Source: Euclidia mi
Lineage: Eukaryota; Arthropoda; Insecta; Lepidoptera; Erebidae
Assembly (NCBI GenBank): GCA_944739405.2
Contig: OX123186.2
Location: forward strand, 14,501,552 to 14,565,551
Direction of reading: 5' to 3'
DNA length: 64,000 bases
Shown: positions 9,457-19,739 of the stretch, one piece after another
How the letters are laid out: each line of letters begins with the position of its first letter
Position numbering within the stretch: position 1 is the stretch's first letter
The notes under the pieces: generated by a model
The model's input: only the letters and a program-made list of their open reading frames with translations
Told to the model about the DNA's origin: nothing
Databases searched by the model: none
Translations under genes and position numbers: made by a program

Positions 9457-10204
9457 AATTCAAAAGAGCCCGGACAAGCGCTAAATAAAATTAACAATCA
9501 AAACTTAATTTTTCTTAATTCTTTGAAACCAACAAAGTATTAGCCTGTTTACTGCAAGTGAAGGCAAGTGACAGGTATTTACTGCCCAACAAAATTTAAG
9601 GTTTCAGTATATTGAAACAAACACAAAAGTTATCAAAGTTATAACTTACAACAAATTAATAAAGTTGAAACTTCAACTTAATTAATTAATTATTTGCAAC
9701 AGACAGACTAACTGTGTTATTTATGATATACAATATGAAGTAAGCACAGAATATGTGTTACCTAACAATATTATCTTTATATTATAACAAAACAAAGTTT
9801 ATTAATGTGACCCGCCCAAGTGGCAAGGTCAAGTTGGTTGTTATGTTTATGAATATATGCAATAAACTAAATTTACTAAATTTATTGATACATACAGCTG
9901 TTATGTATCCAAACAAACTGACTTATTAATGCAACAACAAATTTAAGTTAGATTTTCCAACAATACAAAATTTGTATATGTATTTGTATTACAAATCAAC
10001 AATTACTGATTGAGGTTAAGTGACAATGTGTTTCAAATTATCTAGGTCAACTTATACAATTAAATATTATGTATTTTAGACAATAACTGACCTGACAAAC
10101 ACTACAATACTGTCTACAAGGTGATACAAGCTCATACCAATCTGAGTTTATACTCAGTAATGCAACAGCGGCTAAATTTCAACTACAGCTCTGCACCAAA
10201 ATTA
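9457..10204 (-). other. BEL/Pao 5' leader
   Basis: About 750 AT-rich bases between the 5' LTR and gag. No coding sequence seen. It is expected to hold the packaging signal, which I cannot point to. Confidence 0.7.
10183..10198 (-). other. BEL/Pao primer-binding site
   Basis: On the minus strand, six bases after the 5' LTR, the sequence reads TGGTGCAGAGCTGTAG. It begins with TGG, as expected for pairing with the CCA end of a tRNA. I could not decide which tRNA matches best. Confidence 0.6.
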
Positions 10205-10953
10205 TGTCTAGAATTACCGTAGGCTTACTGGGAATTGGTTGTAAGCACAGTGGAAGCTAATTTATATTCATCCAGTTGTCCTAAAGTAATCAAATGTCTG
10301 ACATATATTGCTGAGATTCTCAGCGATGACAAATTATAAAGTAGTTATAAGAAGATTTTACCTTATATATCCTGGTGATGTTCTTGAGTGGAGTCCTGGA
10401 GGCAAGCTAGATACACACAAGACTAAAATTGGCCAATATTAGCAAGTGAATTATCTTTACTTTACCAGACTCTAACGCAGCGTCTTCAATGCACGATGCA
10501 AGTTCACAGGATTCGCAATTTCTCCTTGCAAATGTCAATGAATAGTTCACAATGTCCTTTATCACAATTTACCGTTGCCAGCACTAGATCAGGCGGCATT
10601 CAAGGCGGTTTACTCTATTTAGTTCAATTAATCAATTCACACGAAATGCAAAAAGGTGTGCTCACAATAACTTTTCACAAAATGTTCAATATGTCACAAA
10701 CCGTGCCGGGAGTCAAAAGGGCGGCAATTTAATAGATTTCACAACTATTCGCGTAGCTACAATGATGTGCTTTTCAAAAAGGCGATATTTTATTTTACGT
10801 ACGAGTCGACAACGTGGTAATTTTTCAACGCGGGAAGACGGAAGTGACAGTTCAGTGTGACCATTGTCAGAAATTTTCAATAGACTAAACAAAATGTTAC
10901 TCAATCGATCTAATCGATTTGACTTATAATAAAAACTAATTATATTTCAAACA
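10205..10953 (-). repeat. BEL/Pao 5' LTR
   Basis: 749 bp, the upstream LTR in the sense of the element and therefore the copy that carries the promoter. Three substitutions separate it from 3151-3899. TATAG follows directly at 10954-10958. Confidence 0.97.
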
Positions 10954-11146
10954 TATAGTATATTTATGGTTTATAATATGTACCTATATAAATTATTAAT
11001 ATGCATCTAATACATATCCTCTTTTCACCACATGGCTAATGCACCTACCACATCTATCTCTGCACCACCAAAAGGTTGACTGGCAGAAAATGCCACCAGG
11101 CATTAAGTCCACCTGTGTACTATTTTTGTGCATAAAGAATAAAATA
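10954..11146 (+). other. LINE 3' UTR, second part
   Basis: Resumes the 3' UTR of the LINE at 2541-3150 on the far side of the BEL/Pao insertion. It includes GACTGGCAGAAAATGCCACC and GGCATTAAGTCC, which from recall sit near the 3' end of many lepidopteran CR1-group LINE copies, and ends with AT-rich sequence after CATAAAGAATAAA. Confidence 0.65.
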
Positions 11147-11239
11147 GTTAACTAAAGGTTTTAAAATTTGCAGCAAAAATAAAAGAAATTTGAGATTATA
11201 TTACTACAAAAATAGAACCGTAGAGTAACACGTAGAAAA

Positions 11240-11850
11240 TATTTGCAAAAAGAAATCAATAAGTTTGTTTTTGCATTAAGAAAAGTTAAAGAGGATGCTT
11301 CAAGTAAAACTGCTTTAATGGTTTACCATGCGTATGTTTGCTACATTATACGTTACGGTATCGTAGTTTGGGGTAACTCATCGGATGGGGTAATTATGTG
11401 AGTATTTATAGCCCAAAAAGTGTATTCGTGCAATATTTGGCCTAAAATGGATGGATTCATGCAAGCCCATTTTTACATCCCAAAACTTGTTGACCGTCCC
11501 TAGCATATTTATTTATGAAGGTTCAAAATTTGTGAAGTGCAATAAAGCACTCTTTGAGCTTAAGGACAATACTAACAGACGCAAAATCAATCACTCGTAT
11601 TTTAAATTACCGGTACTTCGCCTAGAGATTTTCGTTGGTAGTTGTGTATATATGGCGCCACTTATTTATAACGCGTTACCGGAGAATATAACATCTCTTC
11701 CCTATACTAAATTTTGTACTGCAATAAAGAAATGGCTTGTAGCAGAATGCTTTTACTCTGTAAATGATTTTTTAAAAGATTCAAGCAGTCATATCACTTC
11801 AGAAATGCATTGGTATAGGAAGTGAATGTTTATTATGTAATAAGTACCTA
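11240..11850 (+). pseudogene. 5'-truncated LINE: last part of reverse transcriptase
   Basis: The frame at 11451-11825 is open for 124 codons and ends FCTAIKKWLVAECFYSVNDF. This corresponds to the C-termini of the LINEs at 42.4 kb (CYYDINDF) and 56.9 kb (WLRQQMFYSLKEF). Upstream, 11290-11450 still encodes YIIRYGIVVWGNSSD and VFIAQK, as in those LINEs (RYGIIFWGNSTD), but with a stop and frame changes. Only the post-palm C-terminal region is left. Downstream to about 12100 is AT-rich 3' UTR. Confidence 0.8.
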
Positions 11851-12112
11851 AAATTTTCTTTATTTTTCATTGTTTTCTACCTTCATTCGTAATTTTATTT
11901 TTCTCGGTCTGGCAATTTGTCATAAATTCAATGTTATTTTTCGTAGATATGTTAATATTTGCATGCTATCTAAATATAGCAAAATGTGTCTTGTCCTTTT
12001 CATATTTTTTACCACCTGTTCTGTACCACATTTTCTGCAAATAAATGGTTAAGATTTTATTGATAATAAGTAGGTACACTTGAATAAACTGAGTCAGAGT
12101 CAATCAGTGCAA

Positions 12113-12186
12113 TCCGATATGGTGTAGTAGTGGCTAGGATACCTGGCTCTCACCCAGGAAGCTCGGGTTCGATTCCCGGTATCGGA
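12113..12186 (+). tRNA. tRNA-Glu(CTC) candidate
   Basis: 74 bases. The acceptor stem TCCGATA/TATCGGA pairs at 7 of 7. The anticodon stem CCTGG/CCAGG has loop CTCTCAC (anticodon CTC, glutamate). The T stem is TCGGG/CCCGG around loop TTCGATT. The D arm is weaker: one mismatched pair, and about three more bases than a usual tRNA-Glu. It may be a working gene or a pseudogene close to one. A truncated copy lies at 436-483. Neighbours on both sides are transposable elements. No run of T follows within 10 bases. Confidence 0.6.
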
Positions 12187-12776
12187 AATACTTTTTAGAA
12201 ATCTATTTTTAAATAAAGATTGTCAATGTTTTAATAACATATATTATATGTATTTCTTTAAATTTTTTATTTTTTAAATTTAATATTTCTAGAAAATTAC
12301 CAGTGCCTATTGAAATCTCGCAGATTTTAATTTAACTTGAACAATGTACCGCATAGCCGAAATCGAAAATGTTTCATTGTTCACACAAGAGATATCGAGG
12401 ATAAGATTCTTTATTCACCCAACTGCAATTTTCTAAAACCGTACGAACTCGTTTCTGTATAGGCAGTGAAAATTAGTTATCTTTTTTAGTAACGGTAATA
12501 AACGATTACTGCTATAGCGGCTATCAGATTAACAAACGATGATTATTTTACTTGTTTTTACAGTTGTTATCTACATAGTTCACTACACACTTCGTTGTTT
12601 GCGCTCAATAGATACAGACGCGTTTATTGTTTCTGAAGAGCAGTAATTATTATAATTGATATTCTTATGACATAGCAAAAATAAGTGTGTCACGAGACTT
12701 TCGTACGTTTTTATGTGCAATAGCTTAAAATAATGTTTATCGGTACATATATCTGAGTAAGAAGTGTAACTTAAAA
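12187..12776 (+). other. AT-rich; probably includes the 5' UTR of the next LINE
   Basis: No gene seen. The last few hundred bases before 12777 probably belong to the LINE that follows, but I could not find its 5' end or target duplication. Confidence 0.4.
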
Positions 12777-13738
12777 ATGTCGAGCGCCAGTCCTTTTGGG
12801 CGCAGTCAGATCACATGTAGGAGCCCTACGCCGTCATCACCGTTGCCGTCACCTCGTCCTGAAGAGAAACCACCCACTGCCGCTGCCAAGCCGACACTTG
12901 AACTTATCACTACAGCAGAAGTAGAAAGATGGATGAAGATAATCAATACTTATGTGACTGAAGTTTGCTCAATTGCTACAGAAAGTAAGCTCAACACAGA
13001 CTCAAAAGTACGAGTCACAAATATCTGCCGCCAAGTGAGCACTGTTGCATCTGAGATGGCTGTAAACTATCAGTCAGTGAAACAAAAGGCGATGCAAGCA
13101 CACTCCACCATCCAGCACCTTCAAGAGACAAACAAGATGACGTCGAGAAGCTCAAAAGCTCTACAAAGCTTTTAACATCAGGACTTACTGTCGAAGAGCA
13201 GACTAAGCGTCGTCCTAGGATAGTCGTTATTGGAGTTCCTACAGCACTCAGTTAAAAAGAGGTCTTCGAATGCATGTTTGAACAAAACTTAGCACAGACA
13301 TTTCCAGACAAGACAAGAGAGTCCTTCATTGCCTCCATTAAATTGAGTCACAAATCTGGGAAAAAGAACACGTCGGTGTGCAATTATATAATTGAAGTAC
13401 CACCGGGAATACGAAGAGCCCTTATTAACCAGGGGAGAGTCTTCATAAACTGGACATCATGTCCCGTAAGGGACTTTACCCTTGTTACAAGATGTTATAA
13501 TTGCCAACAATACGGACATGCAGCAAAATTCTGCCGCGAAACAAGCCCTACCTGTGGTCCTTGCGGAGAATCAGGACACGTCATCAAAGAGTGCAGTAAG
13601 AAGACATCACCACCTTCCTGCGCCACCTGTATGAAATTCAAAAAGCCCAGTAATCACCAAACTGGGGACGAGAGCTGCCCAGCAAGAAAATATGCCGAGG
13701 ATTGGTACCTGAATTCCATCGACTATGAAGGCGCCTGA
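12777..13738 (+). pseudogene. LINE ORF1 (Gag-like), broken
   Basis: Open at 12777-13175 (132 codons, Ser/Pro-rich start, then helical) and 13274-13738 (154 codons). Between them the second frame continues the protein (RRPRIVVIGVP), so a frameshift near 13150 and a TAA near 13252 break it. The C-terminal part has zinc knuckles: CYNCQQYGHAAKFC, CGPCGESGHVIKEC and a third CATC...C block. ORF1 of such LINEs binds the element RNA. It is followed after 58 bases by ORF2. Confidence 0.85.
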
Positions 13739-13796
13739 GAGCGCCACCAACTACAAGTAAAAGCACCGCTTCTAAAGGTACTCGTTAATTATAGTT

Positions 13797-16700
13797 ATGG
13801 CTAATAAGCTAATAGATGACTTGGACAACTTATCTATCTCAGATTCAAAAGTGTGTAATATTGAGGATTGTAAAAGCCTACTTCCACCACAAGATAAGTG
13901 TCTAACTATTATCTCGCAAAATATTCGTAGTATCTATAAAAACTTTCAGGAACTAGAAATTTTGCTTCATACTATTGACATTACTTGCAACATAATAGTG
14001 CTGACAGAATGCTGGTTATCTAATAGATCTGACGCTTTACAAACGTTAGACGGTTATCGACAATTTTGCAGTGATAATCATTTCAATCAGAATGACGGCG
14101 TTGTAGTATTCATTAGAAAACATCTAAATGTTGTCATAGAAAAACCTCATATTGATGAAAGCAACTGTCTGCTCATTAAAGTTAACCAAGAGACTGCCAT
14201 AATCTCTTTGTATAGGCCACCATCTCTTAGTACAGATAAGTTTCTTAATTCCCTTGATTTAGTACTAAACAGTTTATCATCTTACAAGAATATAATTATA
14301 ACAGGTGACTTAAACATAAATATTTTGTCTGGGAGAAACGACGTCCGAGGACATGATTATCTTAATGTCTGCTCTTTTCATGGTCTCTTGCCAGCTCATA
14401 CTCTTCCTACTCATCAAAGTGGATCATGCTTAGACCACTTCATTATCAAAACAATGCATCCATCACGCACCTTGGTCATTAACTCTTCAATCACAGATCA
14501 CCGCACTATTCTATTATCTTTACAACTATCATTTCCTAAACATAAATGCACACCCAGCTATACTAAAATAAACATGGAGCACCTTGCAATTGATATACCT
14601 AACATAGATCTTGACCCCATTTACTATTGTGCTTATCCTAATATTTCACTCGATTACCTCATAAACAAATTACAAAGTGCAATTCACAAAAATACTACTA
14701 CTATAAAATTATCTAACAGACATAAAATAACAAAACCGTGGATTACAAAAGGTCTTTTGCGCTGCATAAGACATAGAGACAAATTGCACTAGAAGGCTAA
14801 GAAAGCACCCGATAATGAAATTATCTGTATGTCTTACAAGCGATATCGCAATTTTTGTAGCAACCTGCTAAAAAAATTAAAGATTCAATACAACAAAGCT
14901 GAACTAGAAAAGGCGGGGCATAACAGCAAATTAGTATGGAAATTTATAAAAAAATGCACCTTTACCACCAAAAATCAAGAACCACCATTAGATTTACTTC
15001 AATCTGAATCAAATCCTACACTGGCACTTAACAAAATAAATATATTTTTCGCTAACGCTGGCAAATCACTTGGAGAAAGAATCTTGCACCAAAGAAACTT
15101 CTCATTGCACGACACCTGTAACAAATCATGTAACTCCGCGCTTAAATCTTTTGTTTTATTAGATACTGACGTTGACTAAGTCGTTCAAATAATAACAGGA
15201 CTAAGGGATACTTCAGCAATAGGGTGGGATGGCATTTCTACCTCTATAATCAAAAGATTTAAGCACTTCCTTGCACCTCCACTAACCCACATTTTTAATT
15301 TATGTTTGTCTGAAGGTATATTTCCGAAGTCTTTGAAAAAAGCTATAGTCATCCCAATATACAAAACGGGAGAAAGAAGTTGTGTAAACAACTATAGGCC
15401 GATTTCAATCCTGCCAGCATTATCTAAAGTCTTGGAAAAACTAATAAATAATCGATTAGTGAAATACCTGGAATCGAACAATATACTTTCAGACAGGCAG
15501 TTTGGTTTTAGAGCGCAAAAATCAACAAACCAGGCAGTTCACATGGTTACTGATCACATTGTGGCTAACCTGGATAAAGGAATGCATACTATTGGGATCT
15601 TCCTAGACCTTGCCAAAGCTTTTGACTCTGTTTCAGTTCCAGGTCTATTAAGAAAGCTTGAGCATGTGGGAATAAGAGGCACACAATTGCAACTACTTAC
15701 TGACTATCTTAGCGACGGATGTCAGTGTGTAAAACTAGGTACAAACCTTAGCGTGGATATTCCTAATCCCCCATTTGGGGTGCCTCAAGGGAGCATTTTA
15801 GGAGTAACTTTGTTCCTAATATATATTAATGACCTATGTAACCTAAGTCTTCATAATGGTGTCGTTGTGTCTTATGCAGATGATACGGTACTATTATTCA
15901 CAGGAAATACTCGTACTGAGGTATATACACATGCTCAACTAGGTTTCAATACTGTAAATAACTGGCTTTTTGACAATATACTAACTTTAAACACCCAGAA
16001 AATAAAATATATCCACTTCTCAATACGTAACAATAACATTAATGAATCACCTAACAACACAATATTCGCTCACGACAGTAAATGTCATTCATCTGCTGAC
16101 GCTGCATGCTCCTGCCCTACTTTAGAATCTACACAATGTATCAAGTACCTTGAAATAACACTTGACAACAATCTTAATTTCCGCATTCACATAGACCTCT
16201 TATGTAAAAGGGTCTTCTTTCTCTTAGCGTTATCCCAGTTTCAGTCTGGGGTCCGCTTTCTAGTCTAACCGGATTTGGCTGAATATTAGCTTTTCCACGG
16301 AGCGACTGCCTGTCTGACCTCCGCAACCCGAAGGGATAGCGATATTCCATGGTTTAGACTAGTGTCAGTTTATTTAGAAGGTACTGACGCCCTGTAACGA
16401 CTGTCAAAGATCTTCATGACAACCGGGACCGACGGCTTAACGTGCTCTCCGAGGCACGGGACAAGCGATAATTTACAATTCAATACGCACATAACTCCGA
16501 AAAGTCATTGGTGCGCGCCGTGGATTCGAACCTGATACCCTCTGCATGGCAGTCTGTTGGTATATCCACTCGGCTATCGCTGCCTTTATGTAAAAGGGTA
16601 CGGAAATTAATATTAATTTTCAAAACAATGCGTAGCGCTGCAAATTTTAAATTAATAAAACAAATATACCTGTCGTTGTGTCAGTCAATTCTGGCCTACT

Positions 16701-17125
16701 GCATTACTTCATGGGGAGGGGCATCCAAAACCATCTTATTGCCACTAGATCGCGCTCAGAGAGCTATTCTAAAAGTGGCGACGTTTCGACCTTACATATT
16801 TCCTACCTATGAATTGTATCAGTCCACTAATGTTCTAACTGTACGTCAATTGTTCATACTGCACACCATACTAAAACAACACGCACTAATTCCATTCAAA
16901 CCACTGCCCCCGGACAAGAGACGGAAAGATCTAGTCTGTACTAAGTTTCATGGTAAACATGTCTTTATAAATAGATTTTTCTTATTCATAGGCCCTTTTT
17001 TATACAATAGATTAAATAAGTTACTAGATATATATAATTTTAGTTATAAACAATGTAAAATAATTATGACTAGACAAACAATGACCTACTCCGATACTGA
17101 GAATTTGCTTACTGTCATAAAATAA
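13797..17125 (+). pseudogene. LINE ORF2: endonuclease and reverse transcriptase, broken
   Basis: One frame runs from 13797 to the SINE at 16214, with TAG at 14790-14792 and TAA at 15177-15179. The APE endonuclease part has SQNIRS, LTECWL, GDLNINIL and ITDHRTI. The RT part has NYRPISILP, FLDLAKAFDS, FGVPQGSILG and SYADDTVLLF (YADD at about 15873-15884). The frame picks up again at the duplicated target bases near 16587 and continues LCKRV into the C-terminal region, ending at 17125. Without the SINE and the two stops the ORF would be whole. All catalytic motifs I looked for remain. Confidence 0.9.
16214..16585 (-). mobile_element. SINE family A, copy 1 (inside LINE ORF2)
   Basis: A 372-bp insert flanked by the exact 14-bp duplication TTATGTAAAAGGGT (16200-16213 and 16586-16599). 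On the minus strand the head is tRNA-like (resembles tRNA-Ser): A box TAGCCGAGTGG and B box GGTTCGAATCC. This is an RNA polymerase III promoter. Other full copies: 18433-18821 and 61953-62329. Confidence 0.92.
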
Positions 17126-17352
17126 TCACCTACTATTCAATAGCCTCGATTTTAATTATTATTGCGTCAATGTTAATTTTAAGCGTATGCACATTTGTTT
17201 TATTTACACAATTATATTACATAAGTACAAAATAGCCTGAAACACAGGTGAAAACCTAGTTCAGGCAATTAATTTTAAAGCTAGATAGCAAAGTGAAAAT
17301 AACCTATACCGGCTTTAAACTACATATATGTTAAGTATTTATTGTTTATCTT

Positions 17353-17560
17353 AATATATAAAATCCTTGCGCTACTGACTGACTGACAGACACGCTACAG
17401 CCGAAACTATTTGGCGCAGGAAGCTGAAATTTGGCATGTATATTCCTTGGGGACCGTAGGGGTGCACTAAGAAGGGATTGCCCGAAATTCCCACGGGATC
17501 GCCCAAAACGGGTAAATTAAAAAAAATGCAGGCGTAGCTGCTGGCGTCCTCTAGTTAGAT
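17353..17560 (+). repeat. interspersed repeat X, copy 1
   Basis: Runs from ATATAAAATCCTTGCG to TGCTGGCGTCCTCTAG. It includes GACTGACTGACAGACACG, CTGAAATTTGGCATGTA and GGGACCGTAGGGGTGCA. An inverted copy is at about 37595-37808 and a partial one at 32283-32415. Non-coding. The family is common in Lepidoptera from recall, class uncertain. Confidence 0.75.
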
Positions 17561-17854
17561 TATAAAGTATTATATTATTATAAGATTATCCAGACCTAAT
17601 GTATCCATCCACTGTAATTATTTTTGAATAAAGATTATTATTATTATTATATTATTATATAGTAATATCACAGTATAAAGACATACAGTAGTTTGGCGCC
17701 TTTAATCTCGTAGAAAAAGCCGACAACGTCTAGACAAGGGTAAGTAGGCTAGGGCTGCCACATGTAAACAATACCTACTTATTCAAACACCGTCTATTTA
17801 TTTTAGAAAAACAATTGCTACGCTACATGAATAGTGTAAATCACTTATCTATAC

Positions 17855-18127
17855 ATATAAATAAAATTGGAGTGTCTGTTTGTAATATTAAAATAACCGC
17901 TTTTTACTAAATGCATATGGATGTATACACGGTACAAACACCGAAATGACATTTTTTACAATTTTTGTCTGTCTGTCTGTTTGTTCTCGCTAATCTCTGG
18001 AACGGCTGGACCTATTTTGACGGGACCCTTACTGGCCTGATGTACCAAGGTGTAACTTATGCTAAAAATTAACCGGGTACGCGAAGAAGTTCCCTCAGGA
18101 CGCGGGTGAAACCGTGGGAAACAGCTA
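17855..18127 (+). repeat. interspersed repeat Y, copy 1
   Basis: Starts near AAAATTGGAGTGTCTGTTTG, has GTCTGTCTGTCTGTTTGTTC and GAACGGCTGGACCTATTTTG in the middle, and ends GGGAAACAGCTAGT. Decayed relatives are at 32850-33040 and 34637-34900, and a 3' scrap (GCGGGCAAAAGCTAGT) at about 39680-39705. Non-coding; class uncertain. Confidence 0.65.
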
Positions 18128-18227
18128 GTTTATTATATTACAATAATTAACGATAAATAATTATTATAAAACACGTTGCATTTTTCGTGCGGTGACAGAT
18201 TAGCATACAAAGTGTCAGTCAGCACCT

Positions 18228-18900
18228 ATTTCATCCCGCAGGTGTCGTGGGAGGCGGTTAAGAATATAAAGCATTTTTTTGTACAAACCAAGTTAAAATA
18301 AAGCGATTGACATAGCGGTGGTTTAATGGATGGGTAACCTTGGGATCAGCTTGCAGAGCCTATGTTATCGATATGAAGTATTTTGCAGATTTTTTTCGTG
18401 CAAACTACGTTAAGGTAAAGCAATAGACATCATCATCATCCTCTTAGCGTTATCCCAGTTTCAATCTGGGGTCCGCTTACTAGTCTAACCGGATTTGGCT
18501 GAATATTAGCTTTTCCACGGAGCGACTGCCTGTCTACCCTCCGCAACCCGAAGGGATAGCGATATTCCATGGTTTAGACTAGTGCCAGTTTATTTTAGAA
18601 GGTACTGACGCCCTGTAACGATTGTCAAAGATCTTCATGACAACCGGGACCGACGGCTTAACGTGCTCTCCGAGGCACGGGACAAGCGATAATTAACAAT
18701 TCAATACGCACATAACTCCGAAAAGTCATTGGTGCGCGCCGTGGATTCGAACCCGATACCCTCTGCATGGCAGTCTGTTGGTATCTCCACTAGGCTATCG
18801 CTGCCTTAGCTTATAGCTTAGGCAATAGACATCACGGTAATTTTATGGATGGGTGACCGGGCTATGAGATTAAGGAGATCATGTGTGGGGTTTATAAAAG
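18228..18900 (+). repeat. diverged tandem repeat, second unit split by a SINE
   Basis: Unit 1 (about 18275-18345) reads TTTTTGTACAAACCAAGTTA, then AAAGCGATTGACATAGCGG, then ATGGATGGGTAACC. Unit 2 (about 18388-18875) has TTTTTCGTGCAAACTACGTTA, AAAGCAATAGACATCA, and after the SINE CACGGTAATTTTATGG, ATGGGTGACC. The SINE therefore entered an older tandem duplication of about 115 bp. Just before unit 1, GGTGTCGTGGGAGGCGGTTA matches the block at 50612-50640. Confidence 0.65.
18433..18821 (-). mobile_element. SINE family A, copy 2
   Basis: Flanked by the 13-bp duplication GCAATAGACATCA at 18420-18432 and 18822-18834. The tail on the minus strand is a GATGAT run (plus ATCATCATCC at its start). The tRNA-like head with A and B boxes lies at the high-coordinate end. 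Very similar to copy 1 through most of its length. Confidence 0.92.
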
Positions 18901-19640
18901 GGGGCCAAAAATATGGTTATTTTTGAGCTAGGATGCGCCGTTACCGAGATACATAATAATATGTGATAGGTACTTACCTAATGCGAAGGTACTAGGTACT
19001 TATTAAATGAAATTAAAATCACACCAGAATCGAATATTACCTTACAACGCATATTTTCTTACGTCTGCCATGTTGTTTACGTACAATAATTGCTACTTTA
19101 TTCTGTGATTTGGCCAGACATGAGATATTGTAAAAAGTTAGTAGATTAGTAGGAATGTGCACATTATTTTAAGTGGTTATAGGTACATATATTTCAAAAT
19201 AATATAAATAATTATCATTAATGAAATTTTATTTTTTGGTATAAGTAAATTGATGAAATCGCAGATTTTTTAAATCCTTATTTATTTAAATCTTTAAACA
19301 GCATAAAGAATTTCAATGTCTCACAGCACAAGTCGTATGCACCATCTTAATTAATATTCATAAGCAAATAAATAAGTAACGAACAAAAACAAGCACGTGC
19401 CAGCCCCCAAAAACATGTACCTAGTTAGGAACTAAGGCGATATACGTAACTAGGTACCGCTCTTCCCGCGTCTCACCTCTTGGCCCCCGCACGATTGACC
19501 CGTCTAGACGCGTTTGTCGAACGACTGTATGGATTATTTGACTGTGGTAATATGGTAATATACCTTTCTTTCATTGCATAATCAATTATTCTCAATTAAA
19601 ATAATGAATATCATAAACATGTACAAAATCGTACAGCCTT
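18901..19640. other. AT-rich, no gene seen
   Basis: No recognisable coding sequence, tRNA or repeat beyond general AT-richness. Confidence 0.5.
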
Positions 19641-19739
19641 CACAGCATGGATAGTTATAGTTATAGTTGGTCGTGGGTTTTCCGCACTTAGCCACTTATT
19701 TGGGCCATTGTGCGTATGTGGCGACTTCATTGACGCCGA

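Larger units (their letters stand above)
3151..10953 (-). mobile_element. complete BEL/Pao LTR retrotransposon
   Basis: 7803 bp on the minus strand. Order in its own sense: 5' LTR (10953-10205), primer-binding site, leader, gag, pol (protease, RT, RNase H, integrase), purine-rich tract, 3' LTR (3899-3151). Both LTRs begin TG and end CA. The target duplication TATAG is exact at 3146-3150 and 10954-10958, matching the 4-6 bp expected for BEL/Pao. I count three substitutions between the two 749-bp LTRs, so the insertion is young. It landed in the 3' UTR of a LINE fragment. No envelope gene is present. Confidence 0.97.
12777..17655 (+). mobile_element. long LINE (Jockey/CR1 group), disrupted
   Basis: A near-complete non-LTR retrotransposon. 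It has an ORF1 with zinc knuckles, an ORF2 with endonuclease and RT, a 3' UTR, and a 3' end AATAAAGATTATTATTATTA, a TTA-repeat tail. It is dead: ORF1 has a frameshift and a stop, ORF2 has two stops, and a SINE is inserted at 16214-16585. The short interspersed repeat at 17353-17560 lies in its 3' UTR. Confidence 0.9.
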
